DNA of 57,104 bases, from contig JAJDEH010000044.1 of NCBI GenBank assembly GCA_029259935.1, positions 1 through 57,104 of the forward strand, read 5' to 3'. Numbering within the stretch: position 1 is the first letter of the stretch; every line of letters begins with the position of its first letter. This DNA comes from Planctomycetota bacterium. Lineage in GTDB: Bacteria > Planctomycetota > Planctomycetia > Pirellulales > Pirellulaceae. A model generated the notes under the pieces. It had not been told where the DNA came from and made no database searches. It worked only from the letters and a program-made list of their open reading frames with translations. Positions 16,051-24,853 of the stretch are shown here, piece by piece. The translations under genes were made by a program, and so were the position numbers.

Positions 16051-17523
16051 ATGAATCCCGGATCCGGCCACCACAATACGGCTTTTGCAACCTTGTTCAC
16101 CTCGTACCTCAGAATATCTCTGTCCCTGTTTAGAATATCTCTCTTTACAATTTGGTCGCTCGTTGCGATTTGCTCCTTGGGACGCGCATGGGCCGATGAG
16201 CGGCCGAATGTTCTGTTTCTTTTCGCTGACGACCAACGACCCGACACGATCGCGGCCTTGGGCAATCCCGCAATCAAGACGCCAAATCTGGACGGATTGG
16301 CCCGCCGCGGGTTTGTCTTCAACAACGCCTATTGCATGGGATCGACCATGGGCGCGGTCTGCAATCCGTCGCGACATATGACGCTCAGCGGAATGTCGTT
16401 GTATCGATACCAGCCGCAAAAGAAGCAAGACACCTGGGGCGACGTGTTTCGCCAAGCGGGATACGTGACCTACCATCAGTCGAAACGGGGCAACACCGCG
16501 CGCGTCTATCACACGGCCTTCGAGTTCAGCAGTTATCTCAACGATGGCGGCGAACGCAAATCGGGACACCATGGCCGGGCCGCCGCCAACAACGCCGTCG
16601 AATTCCTCAACAACACCTGGGATCGTAAGAAGCCGCTGTTCATGTATGTCGGATTCGCCGGTCCGCACGATCCGCGCGTGGCGGCCGACCAATGGATGAA
16701 ACTGTATGACCGCGAAAAGATTCCGCTGCCCGCCAACTACAAGCCTTTCCACCCGATCGACAACGGCTGGATGACCGGCCGCGACGAAAAACTAGCCCCG
16801 TGGCCGCGAACCAAAGACGAAGTCCGCCGCCAGCTTCACGACTACTACGGTTGTATTTCTTCGATCGACCACCACATCGGCCGCATTTTGCAAGCGCTGC
16901 GCGATCTGGACGAATACAAAAACACGATCATCATTTTCAGCGCCGATCATGGCTTGGCGATGGGCAGCCACGGACTGTTCGGCAAACAAAACCTGTACGA
17001 ACACTCGATGCGTTCGCCGATGATCTTCGCCGGACCGAAGATTGCGTCGGGACGTACCGACGCGCTCATGTATTTGTTTGACATTTTCCCAACCGCCTGC
17101 GATCTGGCGGGCCTCGATTCCCCTGGCGGACTGGACGGCAAGAGCGTCGGCGGCGTCATTCGCGCGGAAAAACAAAAACATCGCGACACGATTTTTTTGT
17201 CTTACGAACAGGGTCAACGAGCCGTCCGGCAAGGCGATTGGAAGCTCTATCGTCTTCCATTGGTGAACTACTCGATGTTGTTCAATCTTGCCAAGGATCC
17301 CGACGAATTGCACAACTTGGCCGTCGACCCCCAGCACGCCGACCGCCTCCAACGGATGATGAAACTGCTTGCCGACCAGCAACAGGTTTGGAACGACAAA
17401 CAACCGCTCTCGGCGGCCAAGCCTGGACCCGCGGAAATCAAGGACGCCTCGTTCTTCACCGACCCGAAGAACCAGCTCAAGTCACGCCGACGGAAAAAGA
17501 AACCAAACGCGGCCGTCAAGTAA
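16051..17523 (+). CDS. Sulfatase with formylglycine motif
   Basis: A 490-residue arylsulfatase-family enzyme. A hydrophobic segment near residues 20-45 looks like a signal peptide. ADDQRPD (59-65) supplies metal ligands. CNPSR (104-108) is the C-x-P-S-R motif whose Cys is matured to formylglycine. Later NTIIIFSADHGLAMGSHGLFGKQ carries the conserved DH ligands, and YEHSMRSPMIF follows. Planctomycetes use many such enzymes on sulfated polysaccharides, so the substrate here is probably a sulfated glycan, but it cannot be assigned. The C-terminus is Lys/Arg-rich. No maturase is in the window. Confidence 0.92.
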   Translation: MNPGSGHHNTAFATLFTSYLRISLSLFRISLFTIWSLVAICSLGRAWADERPNVLFLFADDQRPDTIAALGNPAIKTPNLDGLARRGFVFNNAYCMGSTMGAVCNPSRHMTLSGMSLYRYQPQKKQDTWGDVFRQAGYVTYHQSKRGNTARVYHTAFEFSSYLNDGGERKSGHHGRAAANNAVEFLNNTWDRKKPLFMYVGFAGPHDPRVAADQWMKLYDREKIPLPANYKPFHPIDNGWMTGRDEKLAPWPRTKDEVRRQLHDYYGCISSIDHHIGRILQALRDLDEYKNTIIIFSADHGLAMGSHGLFGKQNLYEHSMRSPMIFAGPKIASGRTDALMYLFDIFPTACDLAGLDSPGGLDGKSVGGVIRAEKQKHRDTIFLSYEQGQRAVRQGDWKLYRLPLVNYSMLFNLAKDPDELHNLAVDPQHADRLQRMMKLLADQQQVWNDKQPLSAAKPGPAEIKDASFFTDPKNQLKSRRRKKKPNAAVK

Positions 17524-17532
17524 CTCCTCGAT

Positions 17533-17566
17533 CCTCCCCCTTGCCAAGGGGGAGTTAGAGGGGGTC
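17533..17566. repeat. CCCCCTTGCCAAGGGGG palindromic repeat, copy 2
   Basis: It has the same core and AGTTAGAGGGGGTC tail as the copy at 4403, starting 9 bp after the sulfatase stop codon. It could act as a transcription end or mRNA stabiliser there. Confidence 0.85.
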
Positions 17567-17765
17567 GAAAGCGCGCGCCGGAATAGCAAATATCGAACAC
17601 GGAATGATGAAGCAAGATCGGAAAAGGCCAGCGAGCCGCCAGCGTTGGCTGGGGGCTGGGGGTAACGCTCACCAACGAGGCACTTGCCAATTCAAATAGG
17701 CGGCCGCCAATCGCCGCATCGATACCCCTCGACTAACGTCAAGGGCTCGCCCGTCTGAATCCGGT

Positions 17766-17799
17766 TCTCCCCCTTGCCAAGGGGGAGTTAGAGGGGGTC
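17766..17799. repeat. CCCCCTTGCCAAGGGGG palindromic repeat, copy 3
   Basis: It has the same orientation and sequence as copy 2, 233 bp away. Similar flanking sequence follows both, so a longer unit was duplicated. Confidence 0.85.
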
Positions 17800-17908
17800 C
17801 AAAGCGCGCCCGGGAATTTCGAAGGCTGAACGAAGATCGGGAAAGGCCGGCGAGGCTCCAGCGTGGCGAATTGAGCAGTCAATGCAAGTTTGGCGAGCGG
17901 AGCATCCG

Positions 17909-18799
17909 TTACGGGTTCTTGGATTCGCCCGCCGCCAAAGTTGGCGGTCCCTTCAGCCAACCCAGCGACGCCAAGAACTTATCCATCGAGACGACCGTTT
18001 CGTTGTACCAACGGTTCTTGTCCTTTCCATGGTTGAAGAAGCCGTGAGGTTGGCCTTCGTAGATGTGGACGTCGCAGCGCCCGTCGGCCTTTTCCATTGA
18101 CTTTTTGAACGCCTCGGCGGTCGCCACCGGAACGAGCCTATCGGCGGAACCGAGGAACACGATCGCCGGCGGGTCGTCCCCGCTGACATTGTGAGATGGC
18201 GAAAAGTCGCGATAGCGTTCACCGACTCGCTTGTGTCCCCAACCCTCTGGTCCGTTGTCGAAGACCGGGTTGAACAGCGCCATGGCGTTGGACTTCGCCG
18301 AGATCTTCAGATCATCTTCGGGGTCGTCCTCTCCTTCGACCATGCCCACGAACGCGGCCAGATGCCCGCCAGCGGACCCGCCGCCCGAGGCAATCCGCGC
18401 GGCGTCGATCCCCAATTCATCGGCCCTTGCCCGCACCCACCGCATGGCCGACTTCGCATCCCGCACACACTGAGTGGGCGGGTCGTTCTTCTTGCGGTCG
18501 AGCAACCGGTATTCAACTTGCACGCAAACCATGCCCCGCGAAGCAAGATACTTGCTGTGTTCGGTAAACTGTCCAGGAGCGCCGCCGACCCACCCGCCGC
18601 CGTGAAAAAAGACAATCGCCGGTCGGCGATCGGTTTTCTTCCAATCCTTGGGCTTGGTGACAAACAACTTCAACTCACGGTCGGCGACGGTCTTGTAAAT
18701 GTGCTTTTCGCCGACAGGAGTCGCGGCACTCGCACTCGCCGAGAGCAGTAGCACGAGGATCAGGCAGGCAAGCGGCAGTTTTTGCATGCGGCAATTCAT
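17909..18799 (-). CDS. Secreted alpha/beta hydrolase (esterase/lipase family)
   Basis: About 296 residues from the ATG at 18799. A second ATG at 18787 is equally possible. Both give a signal peptide (LPLACLILVLLLSASASA). The fold is shown by the oxyanion motif FFHGGGW, the nucleophile elbow SGGGSAGGHLA (GxSxG-type Ser), the acid in GSADRLVPVA and the histidine in GQPHGFFN. This matches the hormone-sensitive-lipase/BD-FAE esterase branch often found next to planctomycete sulfatases and glycan enzymes. It may remove acyl groups from polysaccharides outside the cytoplasm. The substrate is not readable from sequence. Confidence 0.85.
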   Translation of the reverse strand: MNCRMQKLPLACLILVLLLSASASAATPVGEKHIYKTVADRELKLFVTKPKDWKKTDRRPAIVFFHGGGWVGGAPGQFTEHSKYLASRGMVCVQVEYRLLDRKKNDPPTQCVRDAKSAMRWVRARADELGIDAARIASGGGSAGGHLAAFVGMVEGEDDPEDDLKISAKSNAMALFNPVFDNGPEGWGHKRVGERYRDFSPSHNVSGDDPPAIVFLGSADRLVPVATAEAFKKSMEKADGRCDVHIYEGQPHGFFNHGKDKNRWYNETVVSMDKFLASLGWLKGPPTLAAGESKNP

Positions 18800-19001
18800 T
18801 GTCAATCTCGATGGGAAGGAGTGATCGATACGCAACCGTATCGATTTTACTTGGCCGCCGCGACCGAGCATAGACACGACCAACGGGTCTCAAGGCTCAC
18901 CGCGAGATAGACCCGTGCCGTGAAGTCGCATCATCCGAAGCTCGCGGCAAGGGTGAAGAAGCCACTCGGATCCACGGATCCAGTTGCCGGAGGGCGGCGT
19001 C

Positions 19002-19031
19002 TTGGGATCTCATACGAGATTGGTTTATGAT
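19002..19031 (+). promoter_or_regulatory. Candidate promoter for the gene at 19135
   Basis: TTGGGA at 19002-19007 and TATGAT at 19026-19031, with an 18-bp spacer, lie in an AT-rich patch (TATGATATGATATG) that stands out from its GC-rich surroundings. The rest of 18800-19134 shows no gene. Confidence 0.4.
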
Positions 19032-19134
19032 ATGATATGTTGTTACAAACGGCGCACGATTTCCGTTTTGCCGTGGGAGCAATCCGCATGGGCTGCCTTG
19101 GTGATTTCGATTCGCAGGAAAGGTTGAAAAAGTA

Positions 19135-19737
19135 GTGATTGACGTGAATACCCTTGTTTTTAGAGGCATTGTTGGCGCGTTGGCGCTTGTGGTTTCCCAG
19201 GCTGGCACCTTGTTCGCCGAGGATAAATCCGAAACTCCCGATGTCCGCGAGGGAGTTTCCAAGGACGTCGATCCGTTTGGCCGCCCCAAGCAATTCATCC
19301 AGGGCAAGCGGAAGATGTATGGAATCTGGTATGAGGATGGAATCTGGAAACTGCGCACGACCTCGGGCCGAGGTGTGAAGATTGAGTTTGTGGGCAGTGT
19401 CGAAGTCGATCGCGATAGGATTTATGCGGACTACAGCGCGCTCGATTTGGGAAAAGGGAAGCGGCGCAAGGATGGGGATGTCGTCCGCATCGCAAACAGA
19501 TATCGGAAGATGACGTATCGATTCATTACCATCGGACTAACAGACGGAATCGATTTCAAGATTGGACCGAGGGCGAAAAAGGTGACGTTTAATTTGCGAG
19601 TCGCCGGCGATGACGATCCCCGATTTATCTTGATCGGTGCCAAGGGAGCGCACCCCGAAAAGGGAGTATTCACGCTGCCAGCCAATCCAACGAAGAAGGA
19701 CGGCAACGAAGCTGAAAAGGAATCGGACGCCAATTAG
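19135..19737 (+). CDS. Secreted protein of unknown function, 200 aa
   Basis: The frame opens with GTG at 19135. The hydrophobic segment IVGALALVVSQAGTLFAED looks like a signal peptide cleaved after LFA. The mature part is basic with beta-rich stretches (GRGVKIEFVGSVEVDRDRIYADY, KKVTFNLRVAGDDDPRFILIG) and a Lys/Glu-rich tail. No family was recognised. It ends 2 bp before the convergent molybdoenzyme gene. Confidence 0.55.
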   Translation: MIDVNTLVFRGIVGALALVVSQAGTLFAEDKSETPDVREGVSKDVDPFGRPKQFIQGKRKMYGIWYEDGIWKLRTTSGRGVKIEFVGSVEVDRDRIYADYSALDLGKGKRRKDGDVVRIANRYRKMTYRFITIGLTDGIDFKIGPRAKKVTFNLRVAGDDDPRFILIGAKGAHPEKGVFTLPANPTKKDGNEAEKESDAN

Positions 19738-19739
19738 GC

Positions 19740-21005
19740 TCAGGCGTCCACGACGACTTCCGTTTCTTCGATGGCATTGCGGCCCGATTTGCGGAACGGC
19801 CGCGGCATCGGTTGGGCGTGGCCCTTGTCGTCGATACTGCGACAGCGCAGCGTGTACTTGCCGGCGGGAAGGCCGGGCAAGACGGTCGCCCAGTGGGCCA
19901 TCGTCAAACGCATCGGCCACTGTTTGGGCCTGCCCGACGGATCGAAGCCGTGCATGTTGCCAGGCAACCGGTTATCGGGAAGATTGCCGCCCCACTTTTC
20001 CGGTGACGGAACCAGGTGGGCGTCGGTCCATTCCGCTTTGGTGAAGTAGGGATCGTCCGCGGGCCATTGTTTGTCCTTGGGCATGATCGACGTTTGCACA
20101 CGCGACAAGCCGGAAATGCCAACCTGGGAATAACCGGTTATCGGCAGCGGCTGTCCCGCCTTGGGACTTTCGGGCCGCAACAAGCTGCGGGCGAATGTCT
20201 TCATCCAGCTATCCAAGTCGTTGTTGCCGCCGGCATAGGTATCGTTCGCATGATGCAAATTCGAGAGTACGATCCGGTTCAACCATTTCACCGACTTAAA
20301 GCCATACGCCTCGGGAACCACAATGCGCGCCGGCCCGCCCCGTTCGCCCGTCAGCAATTGGCCGTTGAGCTTGTAACAGACAATCACCGGCGGCAAATCG
20401 AACGGGTCTTCCAACACGCGCCCGATCGGCAGCGAGCTGCGAAACATTTGCTTTGGGTCGTCGTTGTGATAACCGTGATAAAACAGCCGCCGCAAATTCT
20501 GTTTCGGCCCGGTCATCCACACCAACTTGCGCAGCGGCACACCTTCCCAAAAGCCCATCCCCAGGGGGCGGCCAATGTTGTTGCAGGTGATGACCTTGGC
20601 AAAGCTGACGGTGTGCTCCTTGGCGACTTTCATTAGGTCGTCCCAGTCGAGAGCTGTTCCTTCGTCCTTGCGAAATTGTTTTTCAAGGTCGGCCGAGTTT
20701 TCATCATCCGATACGATTTCCAACTGCCAGGTTTCGGGAGTCAGCCCGACTTCTCGTTTCTTTTCCGCCGGCAAGTCGTAGGGGCGAGGCTTGCCGCGCG
20801 AAACGTTGCCAAACGACTCTTGCGGAGTGAGGTACTCCATCTTCTTAAGAAACTCTTCGCACGCCTGGGCGCATTGGCGGGGCAATTCGGCCGCCGGCAA
20901 CCAGGAAGACAAGGCGGCACAGCCAGCGCCGCCAGCGGCAACCTGCATAAAGAACCGCCGCGTCAGAGTCACATGTTCTCGATAGAATTCACTGGAATCG
21001 GTCAT
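19740..21005 (-). CDS. Sulfite-oxidase-like molybdopterin oxidoreductase, TAT-exported
   Basis: 421 residues from the ATG at 21005, which has a GAGGTG ribosome site; an upstream in-frame start lacks one. LTRRFFMQVAAGGAGCAALSSW is a TAT-type signal, expected for a folded cofactor protein exported to the periplasm. The core matches the SUOX/YedY molybdopterin domain: a Moco-ligand Cys in VITCNNIG (about 141), GVPLRKLV, LLTGERGGPARIVVPEAYGFKSVKWL, and a C-terminal dimerisation-like domain ending WATVLPGLPAGKYTLRCRSID. The substrate is unknown. It lies 105 bp downstream of the Rdx gene. Confidence 0.85.
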   Translation of the reverse strand: MTDSSEFYREHVTLTRRFFMQVAAGGAGCAALSSWLPAAELPRQCAQACEEFLKKMEYLTPQESFGNVSRGKPRPYDLPAEKKREVGLTPETWQLEIVSDDENSADLEKQFRKDEGTALDWDDLMKVAKEHTVSFAKVITCNNIGRPLGMGFWEGVPLRKLVWMTGPKQNLRRLFYHGYHNDDPKQMFRSSLPIGRVLEDPFDLPPVIVCYKLNGQLLTGERGGPARIVVPEAYGFKSVKWLNRIVLSNLHHANDTYAGGNNDLDSWMKTFARSLLRPESPKAGQPLPITGYSQVGISGLSRVQTSIMPKDKQWPADDPYFTKAEWTDAHLVPSPEKWGGNLPDNRLPGNMHGFDPSGRPKQWPMRLTMAHWATVLPGLPAGKYTLRCRSIDDKGHAQPMPRPFRKSGRNAIEETEVVVDA

Positions 21006-21110
21006 GGTCACCTCATGGAAAGTCGTTGTTCGCTCCCCGAACAAAACGCCAACGCCATGATCGCCGAGCGATCAACGACTTTGCCATTGTACCCGCGAGC
21101 GGTGCGAGAT

Positions 21111-21398
21111 TCATCCTTCTTTCGACGCCCGATCGGTGTGCCCGAGATCTCTTTCGGGCGCGATGCGATCGCGGACGATCTGCTTCAGTTCTTTGATCTC
21201 CGGGAACCGCCCTCGCTCCTTTCGAGACCACAGCAGGTCTCCGTCGGCGTGAACCTCAAAAACACCTCCGCTTCCGGGAATCAGAACCATCTCGCCGATT
21301 TCCCTGTCAAAGGTCGTTAGCAGCTCTTGCGCCATCCAGGCCGATCGCATCAGCCAACGACACTGCGTGCAGTAGTGAATTTCAACTCGACTGTTCAT
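21111..21398 (-). CDS. Rdx family (SelT/SelW/SelH-like) protein
   Basis: A 95-residue protein with the thioredoxin-like Rdx signature. RVEIHYCTQCRWLMRSAW carries a CxxC motif (Cys/Cys, no Sec codon) at the N-terminus. GSGGVFEVHADGDLLWSRKERGRFPEIKELKQIVRD follows, the usual second half. The family is thought to act in redox reactions, but the partner is unknown. It starts 3 bp after the DHDPS-like gene stop codon and is surely co-transcribed with it. Confidence 0.85.
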   Translation of the reverse strand: MNSRVEIHYCTQCRWLMRSAWMAQELLTTFDREIGEMVLIPGSGGVFEVHADGDLLWSRKERGRFPEIKELKQIVRDRIAPERDLGHTDRASKEG

Positions 21399-21401
21399 CG
21401 T

Positions 21402-22298
21402 TCATCCCAGCAACTTTGCTTGAACCATGGCCGCGCGAATCTGCTCAATTTCCTCAGGGCTGCAGGGGGGAGTTGGCGCGCGGGGCGCGCCGGCGTCGAA
21501 GCCGAGCAGATTCAGCGCCGCTTTGAGTCCGGCGGCACGTCGCAACAGAATCTGCCAGTCGGTTTCCAAAACTCGTTGTTGAATTTCCGCCGCGGCATTC
21601 ATTTCGCCCGCCATGGCGAGTCGCACGATCTCGAAACATTCCCGTGGTGCCACGTTGCCCAGCATCATGCAAGCACCGTTCGCTCCCAGCGCCGTGCCGG
21701 CCAGCAGCAAGCTCGCATTGCCCATCCAAAATCGCTTCTCCTGGGGAACAAACTGCCGCAGGCGGAATTCAAATCGCAAATCGGCCGATGCGATATACCC
21801 AAAGACGTTTTCGTGGCCCATCAATTCGCCAATCAACTCCGCCGGCGCGCCGGCCGGCGTCGGGCCGCTCAAAAACATCCCGGGGGCCATTTGGTGAATG
21901 ATCACGATTGGTGCGGGTGCGCGGGCGGCGACTTGTTCAAAGTAACCGCGAACGTTGGGTGTCAATCGTGGGATGCGAACGCGAATGAGGTCGGCGCCAG
22001 CCGCCACAAGTTCCTCGGCGGTTTGCAGCGTCGCCGTGACCGACGGATTGTCAACACCGCCAATCAGCAGCATGCGATCACCCGACGCGCGGCGGACCGT
22101 CCGCACGACTTCCCAACGATCCTGCTCGGAAAGAAAAGCTTCCTCGCCGTTTTCCGAGTTGATCACAAAGCCTGTTAGCGGCGTCTCGATCCAACGCGCG
22201 ACATTGCGTTCGATCGCGGCATGGTCCACCGAGTCGTCTTCGCGAAAGGGGGTGGGGCTGGGAGCCACAATGATCGGATCTTCAGTTGGAATAGGCAT
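21402..22298 (-). CDS. DHDPS/N-acetylneuraminate lyase-like protein lacking the Schiff-base lysine
   Basis: A 298-residue TIM barrel of the DapA/NanA family. NSENGEEAFLS (48-57) corresponds to the usual GTTGE substrate loop, and GVDNPSVTATLQTAEELVAAGADLIRVRIP is a typical family stretch. At the position of the catalytic lysine (normally G-x-K-[DE]-[AST]) the sequence is GYIASADL (167-174), so Lys is replaced by Ile. The usual catalytic YNxP is HQMAPG (135-140). Normal aldol cleavage through a Schiff base is therefore unlikely, and the role is unknown. It is the first gene of a three-gene run with the Rdx protein and molybdoenzyme. Confidence 0.8.
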   Translation of the reverse strand: MPIPTEDPIIVAPSPTPFREDDSVDHAAIERNVARWIETPLTGFVINSENGEEAFLSEQDRWEVVRTVRRASGDRMLLIGGVDNPSVTATLQTAEELVAAGADLIRVRIPRLTPNVRGYFEQVAARAPAPIVIIHQMAPGMFLSGPTPAGAPAELIGELMGHENVFGYIASADLRFEFRLRQFVPQEKRFWMGNASLLLAGTALGANGACMMLGNVAPRECFEIVRLAMAGEMNAAAEIQQRVLETDWQILLRRAAGLKAALNLLGFDAGAPRAPTPPCSPEEIEQIRAAMVQAKLLG

Positions 22299-22344
22299 GA
22301 GAGTTCTTTGAAGCGGCGATTAAGAGTTGCTTGTTGGAACAAAC

Positions 22345-22378
22345 GACCCCCTCTAACTCCCCCTTGGCAAGGGGGAGA
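22345..22378. repeat. CCCCCTTGGCAAGGGGG palindromic repeat, copy 4 (inverted)
   Basis: The reverse complement of copies 1-3. It is followed at 22386-22418 by a diverged relative in the opposite orientation (CCCCTCCTTTACAAGGAGGGG...GGGAGGTC), so the pair forms a larger inverted arrangement. Confidence 0.85.
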
Positions 22379-22385
22379 ACTGATT

Positions 22386-22418
22386 CCCCTCCTTTACAAG
22401 GAGGGGTTAGGGGAGGTC
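22386..22418. repeat. Diverged variant of the same palindromic repeat
   Basis: CCCCTCC-TTTACAA-GGAGGGG is followed by TTAGGGGAGGTC. The core differs from the other copies at compensating positions on both sides of the stem, so the hairpin is conserved while the bases change. Confidence 0.7.
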
Positions 22419-22667
22419 CTTTTTCTTCCTTCATCATTCCGTGTTCGTTATTCGATATTCCGTCGGCCTTCGCTAACGGAGGCGAACAGGGTTCGAACCT
22501 CTTCGCGCCTTCACGTGAAATCTGAGTGGAATGCGCATGATGAGTGCCGCGCGAGCAGAAGTCAACCGTGCGCGACCGTGCAGTGATGATTGCATTCGAG
22601 CGACGACCTAGTAGACTCGGAGGCATAACCGCCTCAAACAGTCAGTGAACTCATGGAGTATCGATTC

Positions 22668-23849
22668 ATGAATCGTCGCACCTTCGTCGCCGCATCATCG
22701 CTTTCGCTGGCCGCGCCCATCCTCGGCCGTTGCGCTGACAAGAAGAAAATACGTGTGGGCGTGATCGGCCATACCGGTCGTGGAAATTTTGGCCACGGTT
22801 TGGACACCGTTTGGCTGCGCGTTCCCGAATCGGAAATCGTGGGTGTGGCCGATGCCAATGCCGACGGGTTGGCCAAGGCCAAGGAACGATTGAGAGTTGA
22901 GCGAGGTTTCGCCGATTATCGCGCGATGCTCAAGACAATCAAGCCGCTTATCGTCGCCGTCTGCCCGCGACAGCCCGATCAACATCGCGACATGATCGTG
23001 GCCGCGATCGAAGAAGGTGCTAAGGGAGTCTACGTCGAGAAGCCGTTCTGCCGAACGCCCGCCGAGGCTGACGATATCGTGGCGGCTTGTAAAAAGCACA
23101 ACGCGAAAGTCGCCGTCGCGCACCGCAATCGCTATCATCCCACGTTGCAAGCGATCGACAAACTGATCGCGAGCGGCGGAATCGGCCGAGTCCTGGAGAT
23201 CCGCGGACGCGGCAAAGGCGACCGCCGCGGCGGCGCGGAAGATTTGTGGGTGCTGGGTTCGCACGTGTTAAACCTGGTTCAGTACTTTGGCGGCCCGCCA
23301 AAATCGTGTTCCGCGGTGATGCGGCAAGACGGCCGGCCCGTTACCAAGGCCGATGTCAAGCAAGGCAACGAAGCGCTCGGCCTGCTGGCTGGTAACGAAG
23401 TACATGCCCGTTACCAAATGGAGCGCGGCATGGTGGCCTACTTCGACTCGATCGCCAACGACGGCACACGAAACGCCGGATTCGGATTACAGATCATCGG
23501 CAGCGAGGCCATTATCGATATCAATTGCGATCGGCACCCGCTGGCTCATCTGGTTCCGGGTAATCCCTTCCAGCCAACAGACAAGCCGCGCCCGTGGATT
23601 CCCATTACCTCCGCCGGCCCCGGCAAGCCTGAACCGCGCGACGACCTGCAAGAAACCGTCAGCCATCATGTGGGTCCTGCCCGCGATCTGATCGATGCGG
23701 TCAAAAAAGATCGCCAACCGCTATGCGATGTCTACCAGGGCGCGATGACGGTGGAAATGGTGTGTGCGGTGTTCGCGTCCCACCAGCAAGGCAATAAATC
23801 CGTTGCCATTCCGCTGAAGGAACGAGACAATGCACTGGCGCGGCTTTAG
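22668..23849 (+). CDS. Gfo/Idh/MocA family oxidoreductase, TAT-exported
   Basis: 393 residues from the ATG at 22668, chosen because GGAG lies 9 nt upstream and the N-terminus is then MNRRTFVAASSLSLAAP, a twin-arginine signal. An ATG five codons upstream also exists. VGVIGHTGRGNFGHG (30-44) is the dinucleotide-binding loop, and VEKPFCRTPAEAD (123-135) contains the family's EKP motif. The enzyme would use NAD(P) on a sugar or inositol-like substrate. Planctomycetes have many exported paralogues of unknown substrate. It ends 1 bp from the convergent WD40 gene. Confidence 0.9.
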   Translation: MNRRTFVAASSLSLAAPILGRCADKKKIRVGVIGHTGRGNFGHGLDTVWLRVPESEIVGVADANADGLAKAKERLRVERGFADYRAMLKTIKPLIVAVCPRQPDQHRDMIVAAIEEGAKGVYVEKPFCRTPAEADDIVAACKKHNAKVAVAHRNRYHPTLQAIDKLIASGGIGRVLEIRGRGKGDRRGGAEDLWVLGSHVLNLVQYFGGPPKSCSAVMRQDGRPVTKADVKQGNEALGLLAGNEVHARYQMERGMVAYFDSIANDGTRNAGFGLQIIGSEAIIDINCDRHPLAHLVPGNPFQPTDKPRPWIPITSAGPGKPEPRDDLQETVSHHVGPARDLIDAVKKDRQPLCDVYQGAMTVEMVCAVFASHQQGNKSVAIPLKERDNALARL

Positions 23850-23850
23850 G

Positions 23851-24798
23851 CTATTCGACTTTCCGCGACACGCGTTTCAATTGTCCCTCTCGACCTCCGG
23901 CCAATAGGTCTTTTCCGTCGGGATGAACTGCCAGACTGTAGGCCCAGCCGTCGAAGACGCTTGTTTCCTGAACAATAGCGGCAGTGTCGGCATCGATGAT
24001 CCGGGCGCGGCCATCTTCGGCCGTGACCGCGACAAGCGATGTATTGGGGATCCAAGCCACTGCCAGGGGTGCCGACTTGATGCGCACAAAGCGAACCATG
24101 CGGCCAATGGTTGGTTGCCAAAACCGGATGGTGCGATCGTTGCTGACCGTGGCGATCATCGGCAAGCCGTCGTGGCCCGTTCGAACCGCCAAATCGTTCA
24201 CGGTCTGCGTGTGATTGTTGAGTGTGCGAATGAGCTTTCCGTCGTCCAGATTCCACACTCGCACACTTTGGTCGATGCCGGCGGAAATGAGGATCTGCTC
24301 GCCGGGCAGGATACCGATGGCGGTAACGCCGCGCGAATGTCCCGAAAAGCGACGTTTCACCTGACTGTCTTTCACATTCCACAGCAGCACGTGACGATCG
24401 AGACTGGCGGTTGCCAATCGCCGTGAATCGCTGCTCCAGGCGGCGGCGTAGACCAAATCCTCATGGTCGCCAAGCGTCGCGGTCAACTTGCCGCCGGGCC
24501 AGGTTCGTATTTCCACGACGCCCTCGTCAGCCGGCGCGCCACCGGCAACGGCCACGCGCGAGCCGTCCAAAGAAAACTCGATATCGTGAACGTTGGCTAC
24601 GCCGACTTGCCAGGTCCGCCGTACTTCGAGTCCGGGCCAGTTGCGAACCTCGACACCTGCCTGTGAGCCGACGAGTACCGATTTTCCATCCGGAGCAAAC
24701 GAAATCGCCGTAATCGGAGGCTGGGCTGCTTCGGTCGCCGATGACAGCGCGAATATGGCGAGCCAAGCAATGTTGAATTCGAGGCGAAAGTGCATCAA
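23851..24798 (-). CDS. Secreted WD40-repeat protein
   Basis: A 315-residue protein with a hydrophobic N-terminus (FNIAWLAIFALSSATEAA) suggesting export, followed by about six or seven WD40 blades. Examples are GDHEDLVYAAAWSSDSRRLATASLDRHVLLWN, GHSRGVTAIGILPGEQILISAGIDQSVRVWN and NHTQTVNDLAVRTG...NDRTIRFW. It is a beta-propeller scaffold with no catalytic residues. It begins 55 bp after the penta-haem gene stop codon in the same direction, so the two are probably one operon and may work together at the cell surface or in the periplasm. Confidence 0.85.
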   Translation of the reverse strand: MMHFRLEFNIAWLAIFALSSATEAAQPPITAISFAPDGKSVLVGSQAGVEVRNWPGLEVRRTWQVGVANVHDIEFSLDGSRVAVAGGAPADEGVVEIRTWPGGKLTATLGDHEDLVYAAAWSSDSRRLATASLDRHVLLWNVKDSQVKRRFSGHSRGVTAIGILPGEQILISAGIDQSVRVWNLDDGKLIRTLNNHTQTVNDLAVRTGHDGLPMIATVSNDRTIRFWQPTIGRMVRFVRIKSAPLAVAWIPNTSLVAVTAEDGRARIIDADTAAIVQETSVFDGWAYSLAVHPDGKDLLAGGREGQLKRVSRKVE

Positions 24799-24853
24799 TA
24801 CCCTACCGCGGAAGAGGGTTCTATTAAAAGTGCTGCTGCCTGTTGGTGGGCCG

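Larger units (their letters stand above)
17524..17908. other. Intergenic repeat block
   Basis: This 385-bp stretch is made largely of two related units. Each begins with the CCCCCTTGCCAAGGGGG repeat and continues with similar flanks (GAAAGCGCGC...GATCGGAAAAGGCC and CAAAGCGCGC...GATCGGGAAAGGCC). I see no gene. Confidence 0.6.
22299..22667. other. Intergenic region with two palindromic repeats
   Basis: It separates the divergent DHDPS-like and Gfo/Idh/MocA genes. Besides the repeats at 22345 and 22386, the segment near 22430-22462 shares the string CACGGAATGATGAA (inverted) with the block at 17590. I see no gene. Confidence 0.5.

Noticed and set aside
22488..22512. GGGTTCGAACC, which looks like a tRNA T-arm
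   Set aside because: The flanking bases do not form a proper T-stem, and no acceptor, D or anticodon arms can be placed around it.
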